Positions 7,488-17,263 are shown, numbered from the stretch's first letter. The stretch: DNA of 64,000 bases from Pseudomonas rhizoryzae (GCF_005250615.1 NZ_SULM01000002.1:124001-188000), one strand, 5' to 3'. Numbers and translations: made by a program. Notes: generated from the letters alone by a model not told the origin.

Positions 7488-7877
7488 GCGTTGCACGGCG
7501 ATGCACTTGATCTCGACGAGTAGGCCAGGGCGAGCCAGTTCGGCTACGCCTATGCATGTCCAGGCGCAAGTGCCCCGGGGAAAGACGTCATCCTTCACTC
7601 GCCTGAACAGGGGTAGGTGCCGTTGCATCTCTACATGGTAGGTCGTCATCTCAACGACATCTTCGAATCCGCAGCCACCCGCGGCCAGGACAAGTCGCAG
7701 GTTCTCCCAGGCGGCGAGGAATTGTTGCTCGGGGTCGTGGATGACCTCCAGCTCCGGCGTGCGCCCCACCTGGCCCGCGCAATAGAGGGTCTTACCGACC
7801 TTTACTGCCGGGACATATCCCGCACGTTCGACAAGCACGTGCATGCCGGTCGGAATGATCAACTGACGGTCCGTCAT
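7485..7877 (-). CDS. RidA/YjgF-family protein
   Basis: A 130-aa protein of the RidA superfamily (reactive imine/enamine deaminases): VGKTLYCAGQVGRTPELEVI, then WENLRLVLAAGGCGFEDVVEMTTYHV and a C-terminal VEIKCIAVQR. The Arg that binds the substrate carboxylate in true RidA would lie in RGTCAWTCIGV, where the motif is not canonical, so it may belong to another YjgF subgroup. I used the ATG at 7877; an ATG at 7937 would add 20 residues. The stop codon (7485-7487) is contributed by the end of the adjacent MITE-like element, so the original C-terminus may have differed slightly. Confidence 0.75.
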   Translation of the reverse strand: MTDRQLIIPTGMHVLVERAGYVPAVKVGKTLYCAGQVGRTPELEVIHDPEQQFLAAWENLRLVLAAGGCGFEDVVEMTTYHVEMQRHLPLFRRVKDDVFPRGTCAWTCIGVAELARPGLLVEIKCIAVQR

Positions 7878-8005
7878 GGTCTGCGCGCCCAGAGCTAAAG
7901 GACCGATACTAATCCAGAACGAAAAAGGCAGGTCCATCCCCCGCCAAAGGCACCGCGGAGCGTGATAGGGGACAGCTGCATGTCTGGGCTCTCCCGCGGC
8001 CGTCC

Positions 8006-10183
8006 CTACCCCTCCACCAACCCCTTCACCCGCAACGCCAGCGCCTCCACTGCGAAGGGCTTGGTCAGCACGGCCATGCCGGTCTCCAGGTGGCCGTCGC
8101 TGAGCAGCGAGGTTTCAGCGAAGCCGGTGATGAAGAGCACCTTGAGCGCCGGGCGATGGACGCGAGCGGCGTCGGCGAGTTGGCGGCCGTTCATGCCGCC
8201 GGGCAGGCCGACGTCGGTGATCAGCAGGTCGATGCGGGCATCGGACTGCAGCATTTCCAAGCCAGCGGCGCCGTCGGCGGCTTCGACGATGAGGTAGCCC
8301 AGTTCGCGTAGCAGGTCGGTCACCAGCATGCGCACCGTGGGTTCGTCGTCGACCACCAGGATGGTCGCGTTGGTGCCTTCCAGGGTGCCAAGGACACCCT
8401 CCGCCAAGGGCACCGTCTGCAGTCGCTCCGCCAGGCGCAGCGGCAGGTAGAGGCAGACCGTGGTGCCTTCGCCGGGGACGGAACGCAACCGCAGCTGGCC
8501 GCCCGACTGGCGGGCGAAGCCGTAGATCATCGACAGCCCCAGCCCGGTGCCCTGCCCCATCGGCTTAGTGGTGAAGAAGGGCTCGCAGGCCTTGGCCGCC
8601 ACCTCCGGGGTCATGCCGCTGCCGGTGTCGGTCACGCTCAGGTGCAGATAGCGCCCGGGAACCAGGTCGAAGCCGTGGGTACCCTGCTCGTCGATAAGTC
8701 GCTCGCTGGCGGCGATGAGGATACGGCCACCGGCGGGCATGGCGTCGCGCGCGTTGATGCACAGATTGAGCAGGGCGTTCTCCAGTTGGGACTGGTCCAC
8801 CAGCAGCGGCTGGTCGTCCGGCAGGCTGTCGAACTGGACCTGGATGGCCGGCCCCACGGTGCGCTGTACCAGGTCGAGCATGCCGCCTATCAGCTGGTTG
8901 ACGTCGGTGGGCTCCGGCGCCAGGGTCTGGCGGCGGGCGAAGGCCAGCAGCCGATGGGTCAGGGCCGCCGCCCGCTTGGCGCTGCCCTGGGCCGCCAGCA
9001 GGTACTTTTCCAGTTCGGTGAAGCGCCCCTGGCCGATGCGCAGGCTCATCAGGTCGAGGCTGCCGGAGATCCCCGCCAGCAAGTTATTGAAGTCGTGGGC
9101 GATTCCGCCGGTGAGCTGGCCGACGGCCTCCATCTTCTGCGACTGGCGCAGCGCCTCTTCAGAACGCCGCAGTTCCTGGGTACGCTGCTCGACGCGTTGC
9201 TCCAGGGTCGCGGTGAGGTCACGCAGGTCGGCTAGAGCACGATCGCGTTCGTCGGCCAGCGCGCGGCGGGCGTCCACGTCCAGCAGCACGCCGGGAAAGC
9301 GCAGCGGAGTGCCGTCCGGGGCCAGCTCGACATGGCCGTTGGCCTCCAGCCAGTAGTAGCGGCCGTCGCGACGGCGCACCCGGTACTGGTGGGCATAGCG
9401 CCCACCGCGGCCGATCACCTCGGCGATGGCGGCGGCGAGCCCGGCCTGATCGTCCGGGTGGACGTTGGCGCCCACCTGGGCCAGGCTCAGGCCGATGCGA
9501 CCGAGTGCCGGGTCCAGGCCGAAACTGGTGGCGAAGGCTTCGTCGACGGTGAATCTGTCGGTGGGCAGGTCCCAGTACCAGGTGCCGATGATGGCGCCAG
9601 CGGCCAGGGCGAGGCGAACACGCTCGGCATTGACCCGGGCATTGCTTTCGGCCTCTCGAGCGCTGTCGCGTTCATCGATGCGAACGCTCAGTTCCTGCTC
9701 CAGCGACAGGTTATGTCGCCGTAGCGCGGCCTCGGCAGCGTCGCGCTGGCGATGGGCGAGCACACTCGCCGTGGTCTCGGTGGTGATGTTGAGAAAGCCT
9801 ACTACCGTCTCGTCTTCGTACAGAGGACTGTAGGAAAAGGTCCAGTAGGTCTCTTCGGGATAACCATTGCGGGTCATCACCAGCTGCTTGTCGACGAAAC
9901 GTACCGGCTCGCCCGCCATGGCCTGATCGATCAAGGGGGCAATCTCATCCCAGAGCTCCGCCCACACCTGCTCGATGGGCTGGCCCAGTGCGCTCGGGTG
10001 GCGCTGCCCGAGAAAGGGCGCATAGGCGGCGTTGTAGAAGAAGGTCCGCCGCGGCCCCCACATGGCGCACATGGCGAAGGGTGACGCCATCAGCAGGTCG
10101 TAGGTGGTACGCAAGGCCGCAGACCAGCCAGACCTAGGCCCCAACGGTGTGCTCGCCCAATCGAAGGTTGCGAAGTCTGACAT
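8006..10183 (-). CDS. Hybrid sensor histidine kinase/response regulator with PAS domains
   Basis: About 725 aa, cytoplasmic, with no membrane segments. In order: a PAS-like domain (10-135), a coiled linker, a second PAS/PAC (190-305, with the WYWD and HPDD motifs), a coiled coil (310-350), HisKA with phospho-acceptor His363 in GGIAHDFNN, HATPase_c (N box NARDAM, G1 DTGSGM, G2 GTGLGLSM) and a C-terminal receiver domain (acidic pair near 612, acceptor Asp657 in LLITDVGLPG, Lys708). The ATG at 10183 is preferred over an upstream TTG. The signal is unknown; PAS domains suggest redox, light or a small ligand. No cognate regulator is adjacent. Confidence 0.9.
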   Translation of the reverse strand: MSDFATFDWASTPLGPRSGWSAALRTTYDLLMASPFAMCAMWGPRRTFFYNAAYAPFLGQRHPSALGQPIEQVWAELWDEIAPLIDQAMAGEPVRFVDKQLVMTRNGYPEETYWTFSYSPLYEDETVVGFLNITTETTASVLAHRQRDAAEAALRRHNLSLEQELSVRIDERDSAREAESNARVNAERVRLALAAGAIIGTWYWDLPTDRFTVDEAFATSFGLDPALGRIGLSLAQVGANVHPDDQAGLAAAIAEVIGRGGRYAHQYRVRRRDGRYYWLEANGHVELAPDGTPLRFPGVLLDVDARRALADERDRALADLRDLTATLEQRVEQRTQELRRSEEALRQSQKMEAVGQLTGGIAHDFNNLLAGISGSLDLMSLRIGQGRFTELEKYLLAAQGSAKRAAALTHRLLAFARRQTLAPEPTDVNQLIGGMLDLVQRTVGPAIQVQFDSLPDDQPLLVDQSQLENALLNLCINARDAMPAGGRILIAASERLIDEQGTHGFDLVPGRYLHLSVTDTGSGMTPEVAAKACEPFFTTKPMGQGTGLGLSMIYGFARQSGGQLRLRSVPGEGTTVCLYLPLRLAERLQTVPLAEGVLGTLEGTNATILVVDDEPTVRMLVTDLLRELGYLIVEAADGAAGLEMLQSDARIDLLITDVGLPGGMNGRQLADAARVHRPALKVLFITGFAETSLLSDGHLETGMAVLTKPFAVEALALRVKGLVEG

Positions 10184-10526
10184 GCTACTGCTCAAGGTTC
10201 AGCGGTCCCGGGCAGACTGCCTCGGCCGTTTCGATTGATCGGCCGCCCGGTCGTTCGCCAAAGGCAGACCGCGCTCGGACGAGACGTCACCGGTCGCGAG
10301 CAGACCCTGCTGGCCAGCTGGGGCTGCCGGACTCCCGTCAGCCCAGCGGTTGAACCGTCACTTTGGACTGCGCCGATGGCCCTGGCAAGCCTGGTAGCGG
10401 CTCAGCGCAACCGGACGAGCGGTCGTCCCGCTGGCAACCTGCAGCATCCTGCCACAGCCAAACCTCTGGCACCCCCGCGATGCTTCTCTTACCTTGTGGC
10501 CCCCGCGTTTCCAGGTAACTCTCGTC
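10184..10526. other. Intergenic region between kinase and cycA-like gene
   Basis: This 343-bp gap separates the divergent kinase and permease genes and must hold both promoters. AGGTAA near 10513 is the permease ribosome-binding site. I see no repeat, hairpin with T tract, or small ORF with a convincing start signal. Confidence 0.5.
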
Positions 10527-11921
10527 ATGTCCGCGTCACCCACCCCGCCCGAGGGGCTGCAACGCAGCCTGTCCAACCGTCATCTACAACTGATCGCCAT
10601 CGGCGGCGCCATCGGCACCGGCCTGTTCATGGGCTCGGGGAAGACCATTGCCCTCGCGGGCCCCTCCATCCTGCTGGTCTACCTGATCATCGGCAGCGCG
10701 CTGTTCTTCGTCATGCGCGCCCTGGGCGAATTGCTGCTGTCGGATCTGGACTACAAGTCCTTCATCGACTTCTGCGGCGATCTGCTCGGGCCCTGGGCCG
10801 GTTTCTTCTGCGGCTGGACCTACTGGTTCTGCTGGATCGTCACCGCCATCGCCGATGTCATCGCCATCGCCGCCTATGCCCAGTTCTGGTTTCCCAGCCT
10901 GGCACCCTGGATACCGGCGCTGCTCTGCGTGCTGCTCCTGCTGGGCCTCAACCTGGTCACGGTACGGCTGTTCGGCGAACTGGAATTCTGGTTCGCGCTG
11001 ATCAAGATCGTCGCCATCTGCGCCCTGATCGTCACCGGCTTCGGGCTGGTGGCCTGGGGTTTCCAGTCGCCCTCCGGCAACGTCGCGAGCCTGGCCAATC
11101 TGTGGAACGACGGTGGCTTCTTTCCCATGGGGCTGGGCGGTTTCTTCGCTGGCTTCCAGATCGCGGTGTTCGCCTTCGTTGGCATCGAGCTGGTGGGCAC
11201 CACCGCCGCCGAGACCGCCGATCCCCGGCGCAACCTGCCGCGTGCCATCAACTCCATTCCGCTGCGCATCCTGGTGTTCTACGTGCTGGCGCTGGTGGTG
11301 ATCATGGCGGTCACACCCTGGCGCCAGGTGGTGCCGGACAAGAGTCCCTTCGTCGAACTCTTCGTGCTGGCCGGGGTGCCCATGGCCGCCAGCCTGATCA
11401 ATTTCGTGGTGCTGACCTCGGCCACCTCCTCGGCCAACAGCGGCATCTTCTCCACCAGCCGGATGCTCTATGGCCTGGCCCGCGAAGGCCATGCGCCGCG
11501 CGGCCTCACCCGTCTGTCCCGGGCGGCGGTGCCGGCGCGCGGACTGCTGCTGTCCTGCCTGTGCCTGTTGCTGGGCACGCTGCTGATCTACCTGATCCCC
11601 AACCTGGTCACCGCCTTCACCCTGGTCACCACCCTGGCGGCGGTGCTGTTCATGTTCGTCTGGTCGCTGATCCTGCTGGCCTGGCTGGCTTATCGACGCA
11701 AACGCCCGGAACGGCATGCCGTCTCGACCTTCCGCCTGCCGGGCGGGCGCTGGGTGTGCTATGCCGTGCTGGCCTTCTTCGCCGGGGTGCTGGTGCTGCT
11801 GACCCTGCAGGCGGATACCCGCCAGGCGCTGCTGGCCAGCCCGCTGTGGTTCCTGCTGCTGGGGGTGGGCTACTGGTGGCGCGGACGACGCCTGCATCCA
11901 CCGGCAGCCAACAAGAAATAG
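10527..11921 (+). CDS. cycA: D-serine/D-alanine/glycine permease, CycA-like
   Basis: A 464-aa APC-family amino-acid transporter with about 12 membrane helices. The N-terminus LQRSLSNRHLQLIAIGGAIG followed by GLFMGSGKTI is the hallmark of the AAT/CycA subgroup, and the length matches CycA (about 470 aa). The start is ATG 10527 behind AGGTAA. CycA homologues import glycine, D-alanine and D-serine by proton symport. The gene lies 11 kb from the D-amino-acid catabolic cluster in this window, so a link is possible but unproven. The substrate is inferred from family only. Confidence 0.8.
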   Translation: MSASPTPPEGLQRSLSNRHLQLIAIGGAIGTGLFMGSGKTIALAGPSILLVYLIIGSALFFVMRALGELLLSDLDYKSFIDFCGDLLGPWAGFFCGWTYWFCWIVTAIADVIAIAAYAQFWFPSLAPWIPALLCVLLLLGLNLVTVRLFGELEFWFALIKIVAICALIVTGFGLVAWGFQSPSGNVASLANLWNDGGFFPMGLGGFFAGFQIAVFAFVGIELVGTTAAETADPRRNLPRAINSIPLRILVFYVLALVVIMAVTPWRQVVPDKSPFVELFVLAGVPMAASLINFVVLTSATSSANSGIFSTSRMLYGLAREGHAPRGLTRLSRAAVPARGLLLSCLCLLLGTLLIYLIPNLVTAFTLVTTLAAVLFMFVWSLILLAWLAYRRKRPERHAVSTFRLPGGRWVCYAVLAFFAGVLVLLTLQADTRQALLASPLWFLLLGVGYWWRGRRLHPPAANKK

Positions 11922-11929
11922 TATTACTT

Positions 11930-11965
11930 GATAGTCAATATCTTTTGATATTAATTCTTATTTAC
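11930..11965 (+). promoter_or_regulatory. Fur-like sites before the siderophore operon
   Basis: An AT-rich patch in GC-rich surroundings. GATATTAATTCTTATTTAC (11947-11965) matches the classic 19-bp Fur box at 12 of 19 positions, and GATAGTCAATATC (11930-11942) is a second partly palindromic GATA-rich motif. Their place upstream of a siderophore synthetase supports iron repression by Fur, but binding is inferred. Confidence 0.55.
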
Positions 11966-12028
11966 AGAAAAGGACTATCTGCATAAGCTCTAGCCCGCAC
12001 CTTTCAGCCGGGCACAGAGGAGCTTTGC

Positions 12029-13942
12029 GTGTCGAATCCCGTTCTATCCCAGGAAGATCGTCTTCACGTCCGTTGGCAACAGGCGCTCACCACGCGCGCC
12101 TTCCAAGACGCCGGAATAGATTTCGAGCAGTTGCGTGCCACCCTGCTGCCCGCTCGTGCACGCAGCCTGCAGCGCCTGCTGCAAGCCGTACTGCGCGAGA
12201 CGCTGGTCGAGTTCGAATTCCAGAGCGACGGATCAGGCCCCGCTCGCCTGCTGCTACCTGACGGCAGCCAACTGCTCGTCGATCAGCTAACGCCCGGGCG
12301 AATGGACAGCTGGGATCTGTGCGGCAGCGTCCGGCTGCAGCGACCAGCGGCGCCCATCGAAGAAATCCAATGGCCTTCGCAACTGCTCGCCCGCCTGAGC
12401 GAACACTTCGCCGAGCGTCCAGGTCATGAAGCGTTGCAGCGTCTGGCCGAGGAGCTGGACGACAGCTTCATCAACGACACCCTGTGTCTAGCCTTCAACG
12501 CCCACTGGAGCCAGGCGCTCCAGACGCAGCATCCCGGACAGGGCGTGCTGGCCGGGATGCGCGCCGCCACGGCGCCGGCCAACCCGACGCTTCAGCTGGA
12601 ACAGTGGGGGACCCTGGGCCATCCCTGGCATCCGAACTACAAGACCAAGCTCGGCCTCGATACCGCCCGCCTGATCGACTACGCGCCCGAATTCGCCGCC
12701 CGCATCGAGGTCCGGCTCTGTGCCCTGCATCGCCAATATGCCCATGTGCAACGTCTGCCGGGCACGCCCGAGTACCAGGCCTGGTGGGACGAGCTGTTCC
12801 CCGAGGCCGCGACGCGTCTGCGGCAGCATCTGCGCGAACGGGGCCTGAACAGCGACGACTACTGGCCGCTCCCGGTCCATCCGTGGCAGGCCGCGGATGT
12901 CCTGCCACGGGACTTCGCCGCCGAGATCGCCGACCGCCTGCTGGTCCTGACCGACATTCCCGCCTGCGAGGCGGCGCCCACCATGTCGTTCCGCACCGTG
13001 CTGCCCGCGGCGAGCCGCACCGCGCCCATGCTGAAATTGCCGGTGTCGCTGCGACTGACCAGCGTGCAGCGGACCGTTTCGCCGCGCTCGGCCCGCATGG
13101 GGCCAAGGGTCAGCGAACTGCTGTTGCGGATCCTGCAGCGCGAGCCGGCGCTGCATCGCCAACTGGACATCATTCCCGAGCGCCTCGGCCTGCATTACCA
13201 GCCGCAGCCGGCGGACGACGAGCGCGCCCGGCACCTAGGCTTGCTCTACCGCGACAATCCCTGGAGCCGACTCGCGCCGGGCGAACTGGCCGTGCCGGTC
13301 GGTAGCCTGTTCGCGCGGGACGAGCAGCAGCGCCCGCTGCTGCGCGAGTGGGTCGCGCTGGCGACCGGGCGTGACGACGGCGCCGCCTTCCTGGCCTTCT
13401 TCGCCGACTATCTGGCGGTCGCCGTACCGGCCCTGCTGGGCATCTATCTCCAGTACGGCGTGGCCTTCGAGGCGCACCAGCAGAACAGCTTCATGGTCAT
13501 GGGCGCCAGCGGACGCCCCGTCCGCCTGCTGCTGCGGGACTTCGGCGACATCCGCATCGACCGCGCCACCCTGCATCGCCAGGGGCTGGACCTGGAACTG
13601 CACGATCCAACACTGACGCTGTTCGACGATGCGTCCTTCGTACGCGACAAGCTGCTGCACACGACCTTCATGTGCCACCTGGGCGAACTCGCCCTGCTCG
13701 GGACGCGTTTCTGGCAACTGCCCGAGGCCCAGGCGTGGCAGTTGCTGGCCGACACCGTCGCGCGCTGCTTCGAGGAGCTGCGCCCCATGGTCGAGCCGCA
13801 ACGCTGGCACAGCGAGCGGACGGCCCTGCTGGAAGCACCCTGGCCAGCGAAGGCCTTCCTGCGCATGCGGCTGCTCGACTGTCAGAACGATGTCGTCGGA
13901 CGCCTGGCCAATCCGTTACGGACGCCCCGGGATGACCGCTGA
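12029..13942 (+). CDS. NIS siderophore synthetase (IucA/IucC family)
   Basis: A 637-aa member of the NRPS-independent siderophore synthetases, which adenylate a carboxylate (usually of citrate) and join it to an amine or alcohol. Motifs: GHPWHPNYKTKLGLD (about 195-209, ATP site), PVHPWQ (about 284), SFRTV, a KLPVSLRLTS strand, and AFEAHQQNSFM with LLLRDFGDIRI near the C-terminus. The start is GTG 12029 behind GAGGAG. It overlaps the exporter gene by 11 bp and is followed by a TonB receptor. No second synthetase, decarboxylase or monooxygenase is adjacent, so a simple product such as a rhizoferrin-type citrate-diamine is plausible (inference). Confidence 0.85.
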   Translation: MSNPVLSQEDRLHVRWQQALTTRAFQDAGIDFEQLRATLLPARARSLQRLLQAVLRETLVEFEFQSDGSGPARLLLPDGSQLLVDQLTPGRMDSWDLCGSVRLQRPAAPIEEIQWPSQLLARLSEHFAERPGHEALQRLAEELDDSFINDTLCLAFNAHWSQALQTQHPGQGVLAGMRAATAPANPTLQLEQWGTLGHPWHPNYKTKLGLDTARLIDYAPEFAARIEVRLCALHRQYAHVQRLPGTPEYQAWWDELFPEAATRLRQHLRERGLNSDDYWPLPVHPWQAADVLPRDFAAEIADRLLVLTDIPACEAAPTMSFRTVLPAASRTAPMLKLPVSLRLTSVQRTVSPRSARMGPRVSELLLRILQREPALHRQLDIIPERLGLHYQPQPADDERARHLGLLYRDNPWSRLAPGELAVPVGSLFARDEQQRPLLREWVALATGRDDGAAFLAFFADYLAVAVPALLGIYLQYGVAFEAHQQNSFMVMGASGRPVRLLLRDFGDIRIDRATLHRQGLDLELHDPTLTLFDDASFVRDKLLHTTFMCHLGELALLGTRFWQLPEAQAWQLLADTVARCFEELRPMVEPQRWHSERTALLEAPWPAKAFLRMRLLDCQNDVVGRLANPLRTPRDDR

Positions 13943-15146
13943 GGCCCGCAGCCTGCGGCTGCTGATGGTCATCCAGCTGCTGTCGATGGGCGCCATGGAG
14001 TTGAGCGGGCCCTTCTGGCCATTGCAGATCGCCGCCCTGCTCGGACCCGCTGGCGCGCAGCACACCGCGCTGCTGTCCTCGGCGGTCTACGCTGGACCGC
14101 TGCTGGCAGCCATGCTGCTCACCCCGCTGTGGGGCCGCCTCGGCGACCGCACCGGGCACAAGCCGATGATCCTGCGCGCCCTGTTGGCCCTGGCGCTCTG
14201 CCAGGGGCTGGCGGCGGTGGTCAGCAACGCCTGGGCATTGGTCGCGGTACGGGTGGCCCAGGGCGCGCTGGCTGGTTTTCTGGCAGCGGCCCAGGCCTAT
14301 GCGCTGATCTGGTGCCAGGGCGCCAGCCGTGGCCGCACCCTCGCCCAGTTGCAATCGGTCACCGCCCTCGGCTCGCTGCTCGGTCCGGTCCTGGGCGGCT
14401 GGTTGCTGGATGCGGCGGGCTTCCGGCTGCTGTGCCTCAGCGCCATGGCCAGCTGCCTGCTGTGCGCCCTGGCAGCGCTGTGGCTGCCGCGGGATCGTCC
14501 CCACCCGCGGACCCGCCAGACCGGCCAGGCACAGCCCCTGCCGCGTGGCTGGCTGGCCGGCATCCTGCTGGTGATCGTGCTGGTGCAGGCGGCCAAGCTC
14601 ATGCCGCAGCCCTTCTATGCCCTCTACGTCGCCCAGGTGCTCCAGGCGCCCGGCTGGCTGATCGGTGCCACCTACGGCGCCAGCGCCCTGAGCCTGGCGC
14701 TGTCCGCGCCGCTCTGGGCACGGCTGTTCGATCGCTGGTCACCCGCGCGCACCCTTGCCCTCATCGAGGGCGTGGCCTGGGCCTGCGCCGCGACCCTGGC
14801 CGCCACCGCCCTGGCCGGGAGCTGGCCGGGCTTTCTCGCCACCCGCCTGCTCTGGGGACTCTGGCAGGGCGCCCTGCTGCCGGTGGCCTATGCCCTGATC
14901 GCCAACACCCTCTGCCCCCAGCAGCAAGGCTTCGCCCTTGGCCTCGGCAATAGCGCCGCCAAGGCGGGTGCCCTGCTGGGCACTCTGCTGGGCGGTGCCG
15001 CCATGGCCGTGACCGGTCTGGACCAGGCGTTCTGGCCCGTCGCTGCCCTGTATCTCGCCGCCGCCCTGGGCATAAGGCTGATCCGCCAATCCCAGTTGAC
15101 CCCGGCGTCAACTACCTCCCACCCCAACCCCTCAATGACTCGATAA
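13932..15146 (+). CDS. MFS transporter, probable siderophore exporter
   Basis: A 404-aa major facilitator protein with about 12 helices. The loop 2-3 signature is GRLGDRTGHKPMILR, and long leucine/alanine-rich segments follow. It starts inside the end of the NIS synthetase gene (11-bp overlap, translationally coupled) and is followed 11 bp later by the receptor gene. Similar MFS genes beside NIS synthetases (LbtB in Legionella, FslB in Francisella) are associated with siderophore export, so the same job is inferred here. Confidence 0.8.
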   Translation: MTAEARSLRLLMVIQLLSMGAMELSGPFWPLQIAALLGPAGAQHTALLSSAVYAGPLLAAMLLTPLWGRLGDRTGHKPMILRALLALALCQGLAAVVSNAWALVAVRVAQGALAGFLAAAQAYALIWCQGASRGRTLAQLQSVTALGSLLGPVLGGWLLDAAGFRLLCLSAMASCLLCALAALWLPRDRPHPRTRQTGQAQPLPRGWLAGILLVIVLVQAAKLMPQPFYALYVAQVLQAPGWLIGATYGASALSLALSAPLWARLFDRWSPARTLALIEGVAWACAATLAATALAGSWPGFLATRLLWGLWQGALLPVAYALIANTLCPQQQGFALGLGNSAAKAGALLGTLLGGAAMAVTGLDQAFWPVAALYLAAALGIRLIRQSQLTPASTTSHPNPSMTR

Positions 15147-15157
15147 GAAGTATTGTC

Positions 15158-17263
15158 ATGCATCCCACTCGACTCGCTGTACTCATCGCCACCGCCCTGT
15201 TCGGCCCAGCCGTTTGGGCCACGGACGCCAGCACCGACGACGTTGTCGATCTGCAACCCACGGTGGTCTCGGCCACCCGCTCGGAAAGCACCATCGCCTC
15301 CATCCCCGGCTCGGTCCAGGTGATAGATTCCGCCCAGATCCGCGAGCAGACCGGCGCGGGTCGCCGCATCTCCGATATCCTCGGCGAATTGATCCCCGGC
15401 ATGGCGCCGTCCAGCGGCGGCATGAGCAACTACGGCCAGACCCTGCGCGGACGCAATACCCTGGTGCTGATCGACGGGGTGTCGCAGAACGCCAGCCGCG
15501 ACAACTTCCGTCAGCTCAACAGCCTCTCGCCGGATAGCATCGAGCGCATCGAGGTGATCTCCGGCGCCAGCAGCATCTATGGGGCGGGTGCCTCCGGCGG
15601 CATCATCAACATCATCACCAAGCGCAACCAGGGCCAGGCGCTGGCTTTCAGCAGCAAGCTGGGCCTCACCGCCGGCAAGGATTTCAACCACAAGGGCTTC
15701 GCCTACGAGGGCTTCCAGAGCGCCACCGGGCGCCAGGGGGCTTTCGACTGGTACCTGTCGGGCGCCTACACCCAGCGCAACGACCAATTCGACGCCCAGG
15801 GCCATCGCATTCCCCAGGACACCTCCCAGGGCAGCAACATGGACACCGACACCCATGATCTGCAGGGGCGCTTCGGCTATGCCCTGGACGAGGACCGCAA
15901 GCTGACCCTGGGTCTGCAGGATTACCGGGACCAGCAGGACACCGATTACACCAAGGACCCGCGCAATACGCGCGAGGCGGTGGCGGTCAAGGGACTACGG
16001 CTGGACGATCAGCCGGCAACCACCAACCAGGCGATCAACCTCAACTACAGCGATGCGGCCTTCTTCGGCCAGACGCTGAACGTCGAAAGCTACTGGCGCA
16101 AGGCCGATGCGCTGTTCTTCCCCGACATCTCCCGCGGTCGTGCCGGCTATTCGGCCACCGACAGCCGGCAGACCGTCTATGGCCTGCGCACCGCGGTCGA
16201 TACGCCGCTGCCGCAGATCGGCCAGGCCACGGGAGACCTGGTCTGGGGCCTGGACTACAGTCATGAGCGCGCCGAGCAGACGGGTGACCAGTACGCGGTC
16301 AACGGCCTGAACTATCGCAAGACTGGCGTGACCTACGATCTCGGTCCGGAATTGCAGACCTCGACCAAGGCCTTGTTCGCCCAGACCGCCTGGGACATCG
16401 GCGACTGGACCCTTCGCGGCGGTATCCGGCATGAATGGATCGACAGCGAGGTGGCGGACAGCATCGCCTTCGGCGACATCGTCAGCACCGGGCGTGGCGG
16501 TGTCCTGCCGGGCGGCACGCTGAAGTACGCCGCCACGCTGTATAACCTCGGCGCGGTGTATCACCTGTCGGCGCACCAGGACCTGTTCGCCAATTTCAGC
16601 CAGGGCTTCTCGCTCCCGGACATCCAGCGCTTCCTGCGTGACGTCAGAAGCTCCTACGACATCCAGAATCTCAACGCCCAGGCCATCAAGGTCGACAGCT
16701 ACGAGTTGGGCTGGCGTGGCAACTGGCACCCGATCCAGGCGCAGGTGACGGTCTACCAGAACACCTCGGACGTCACCCAGTTCTACGACGCCACCGATCG
16801 GGTGCTGCGGCTGATCGATCAGCGCGAGCGGGTACGCGGCCTGGAAAGCAGCCTGACCTGGAACCTCGACGACAACTGGTCGCTGGGCGGTACCTACGCC
16901 TGGTCCAAGGGTGAGACGCGCCAGGACGGCCAGTGGATCGACCTGCCCGCCACCCGCATCTCGCCGGCCAAGACCACACTGTTCCTCGGCTACACCCAGG
17001 ACGCCTACAAACTACGACTGCAGGGCATGCGCCTGGCCAACTACGATGCCGCCTACCAGGACAACAACGGTCGGCGCATCGAGGGCTATACGCTGTTCGA
17101 CCTGCTGGGTAGCGTCAAACTACCCAAGGGCCGGCTGGAAGGCGGGATCTACAACCTGACCAATCGCAGCTACCAGACGCTGCTGGCTCAGGCCAGCGGT
17201 CGGGCGCCCTATCCCGAGGGCCAGGGGCGTACCTTCAGTCTGGCCTATGCCATCGACTGGTAA
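15158..17263 (+). CDS. TonB-dependent siderophore receptor
   Basis: A 701-aa outer-membrane receptor. Signal peptide about 1-21 (ends AVWA), then a TonB-box-like stretch (VVDLQPTVVSATRSE), a plug domain (about 45-155, with NTLVLIDGV, DSIERIEVISGASSIYGAGA and IINIITK), and a 22-strand barrel ending with aromatic FSLAYAIDW, as expected for outer-membrane insertion. It is third in the synthetase-exporter-receptor operon, so it probably imports the ferric form of the locally made siderophore. Length and domain order are normal for the family. Confidence 0.88.
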   Translation: MHPTRLAVLIATALFGPAVWATDASTDDVVDLQPTVVSATRSESTIASIPGSVQVIDSAQIREQTGAGRRISDILGELIPGMAPSSGGMSNYGQTLRGRNTLVLIDGVSQNASRDNFRQLNSLSPDSIERIEVISGASSIYGAGASGGIINIITKRNQGQALAFSSKLGLTAGKDFNHKGFAYEGFQSATGRQGAFDWYLSGAYTQRNDQFDAQGHRIPQDTSQGSNMDTDTHDLQGRFGYALDEDRKLTLGLQDYRDQQDTDYTKDPRNTREAVAVKGLRLDDQPATTNQAINLNYSDAAFFGQTLNVESYWRKADALFFPDISRGRAGYSATDSRQTVYGLRTAVDTPLPQIGQATGDLVWGLDYSHERAEQTGDQYAVNGLNYRKTGVTYDLGPELQTSTKALFAQTAWDIGDWTLRGGIRHEWIDSEVADSIAFGDIVSTGRGGVLPGGTLKYAATLYNLGAVYHLSAHQDLFANFSQGFSLPDIQRFLRDVRSSYDIQNLNAQAIKVDSYELGWRGNWHPIQAQVTVYQNTSDVTQFYDATDRVLRLIDQRERVRGLESSLTWNLDDNWSLGGTYAWSKGETRQDGQWIDLPATRISPAKTTLFLGYTQDAYKLRLQGMRLANYDAAYQDNNGRRIEGYTLFDLLGSVKLPKGRLEGGIYNLTNRSYQTLLAQASGRAPYPEGQGRTFSLAYAIDW

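Noticed and set aside
11930-11965. A rho-independent terminator for the CycA-like gene
   Set aside because: The AT-rich segment lacks a GC stem followed by a T run. Its GATA-rich symmetry fits Fur-type sites better.
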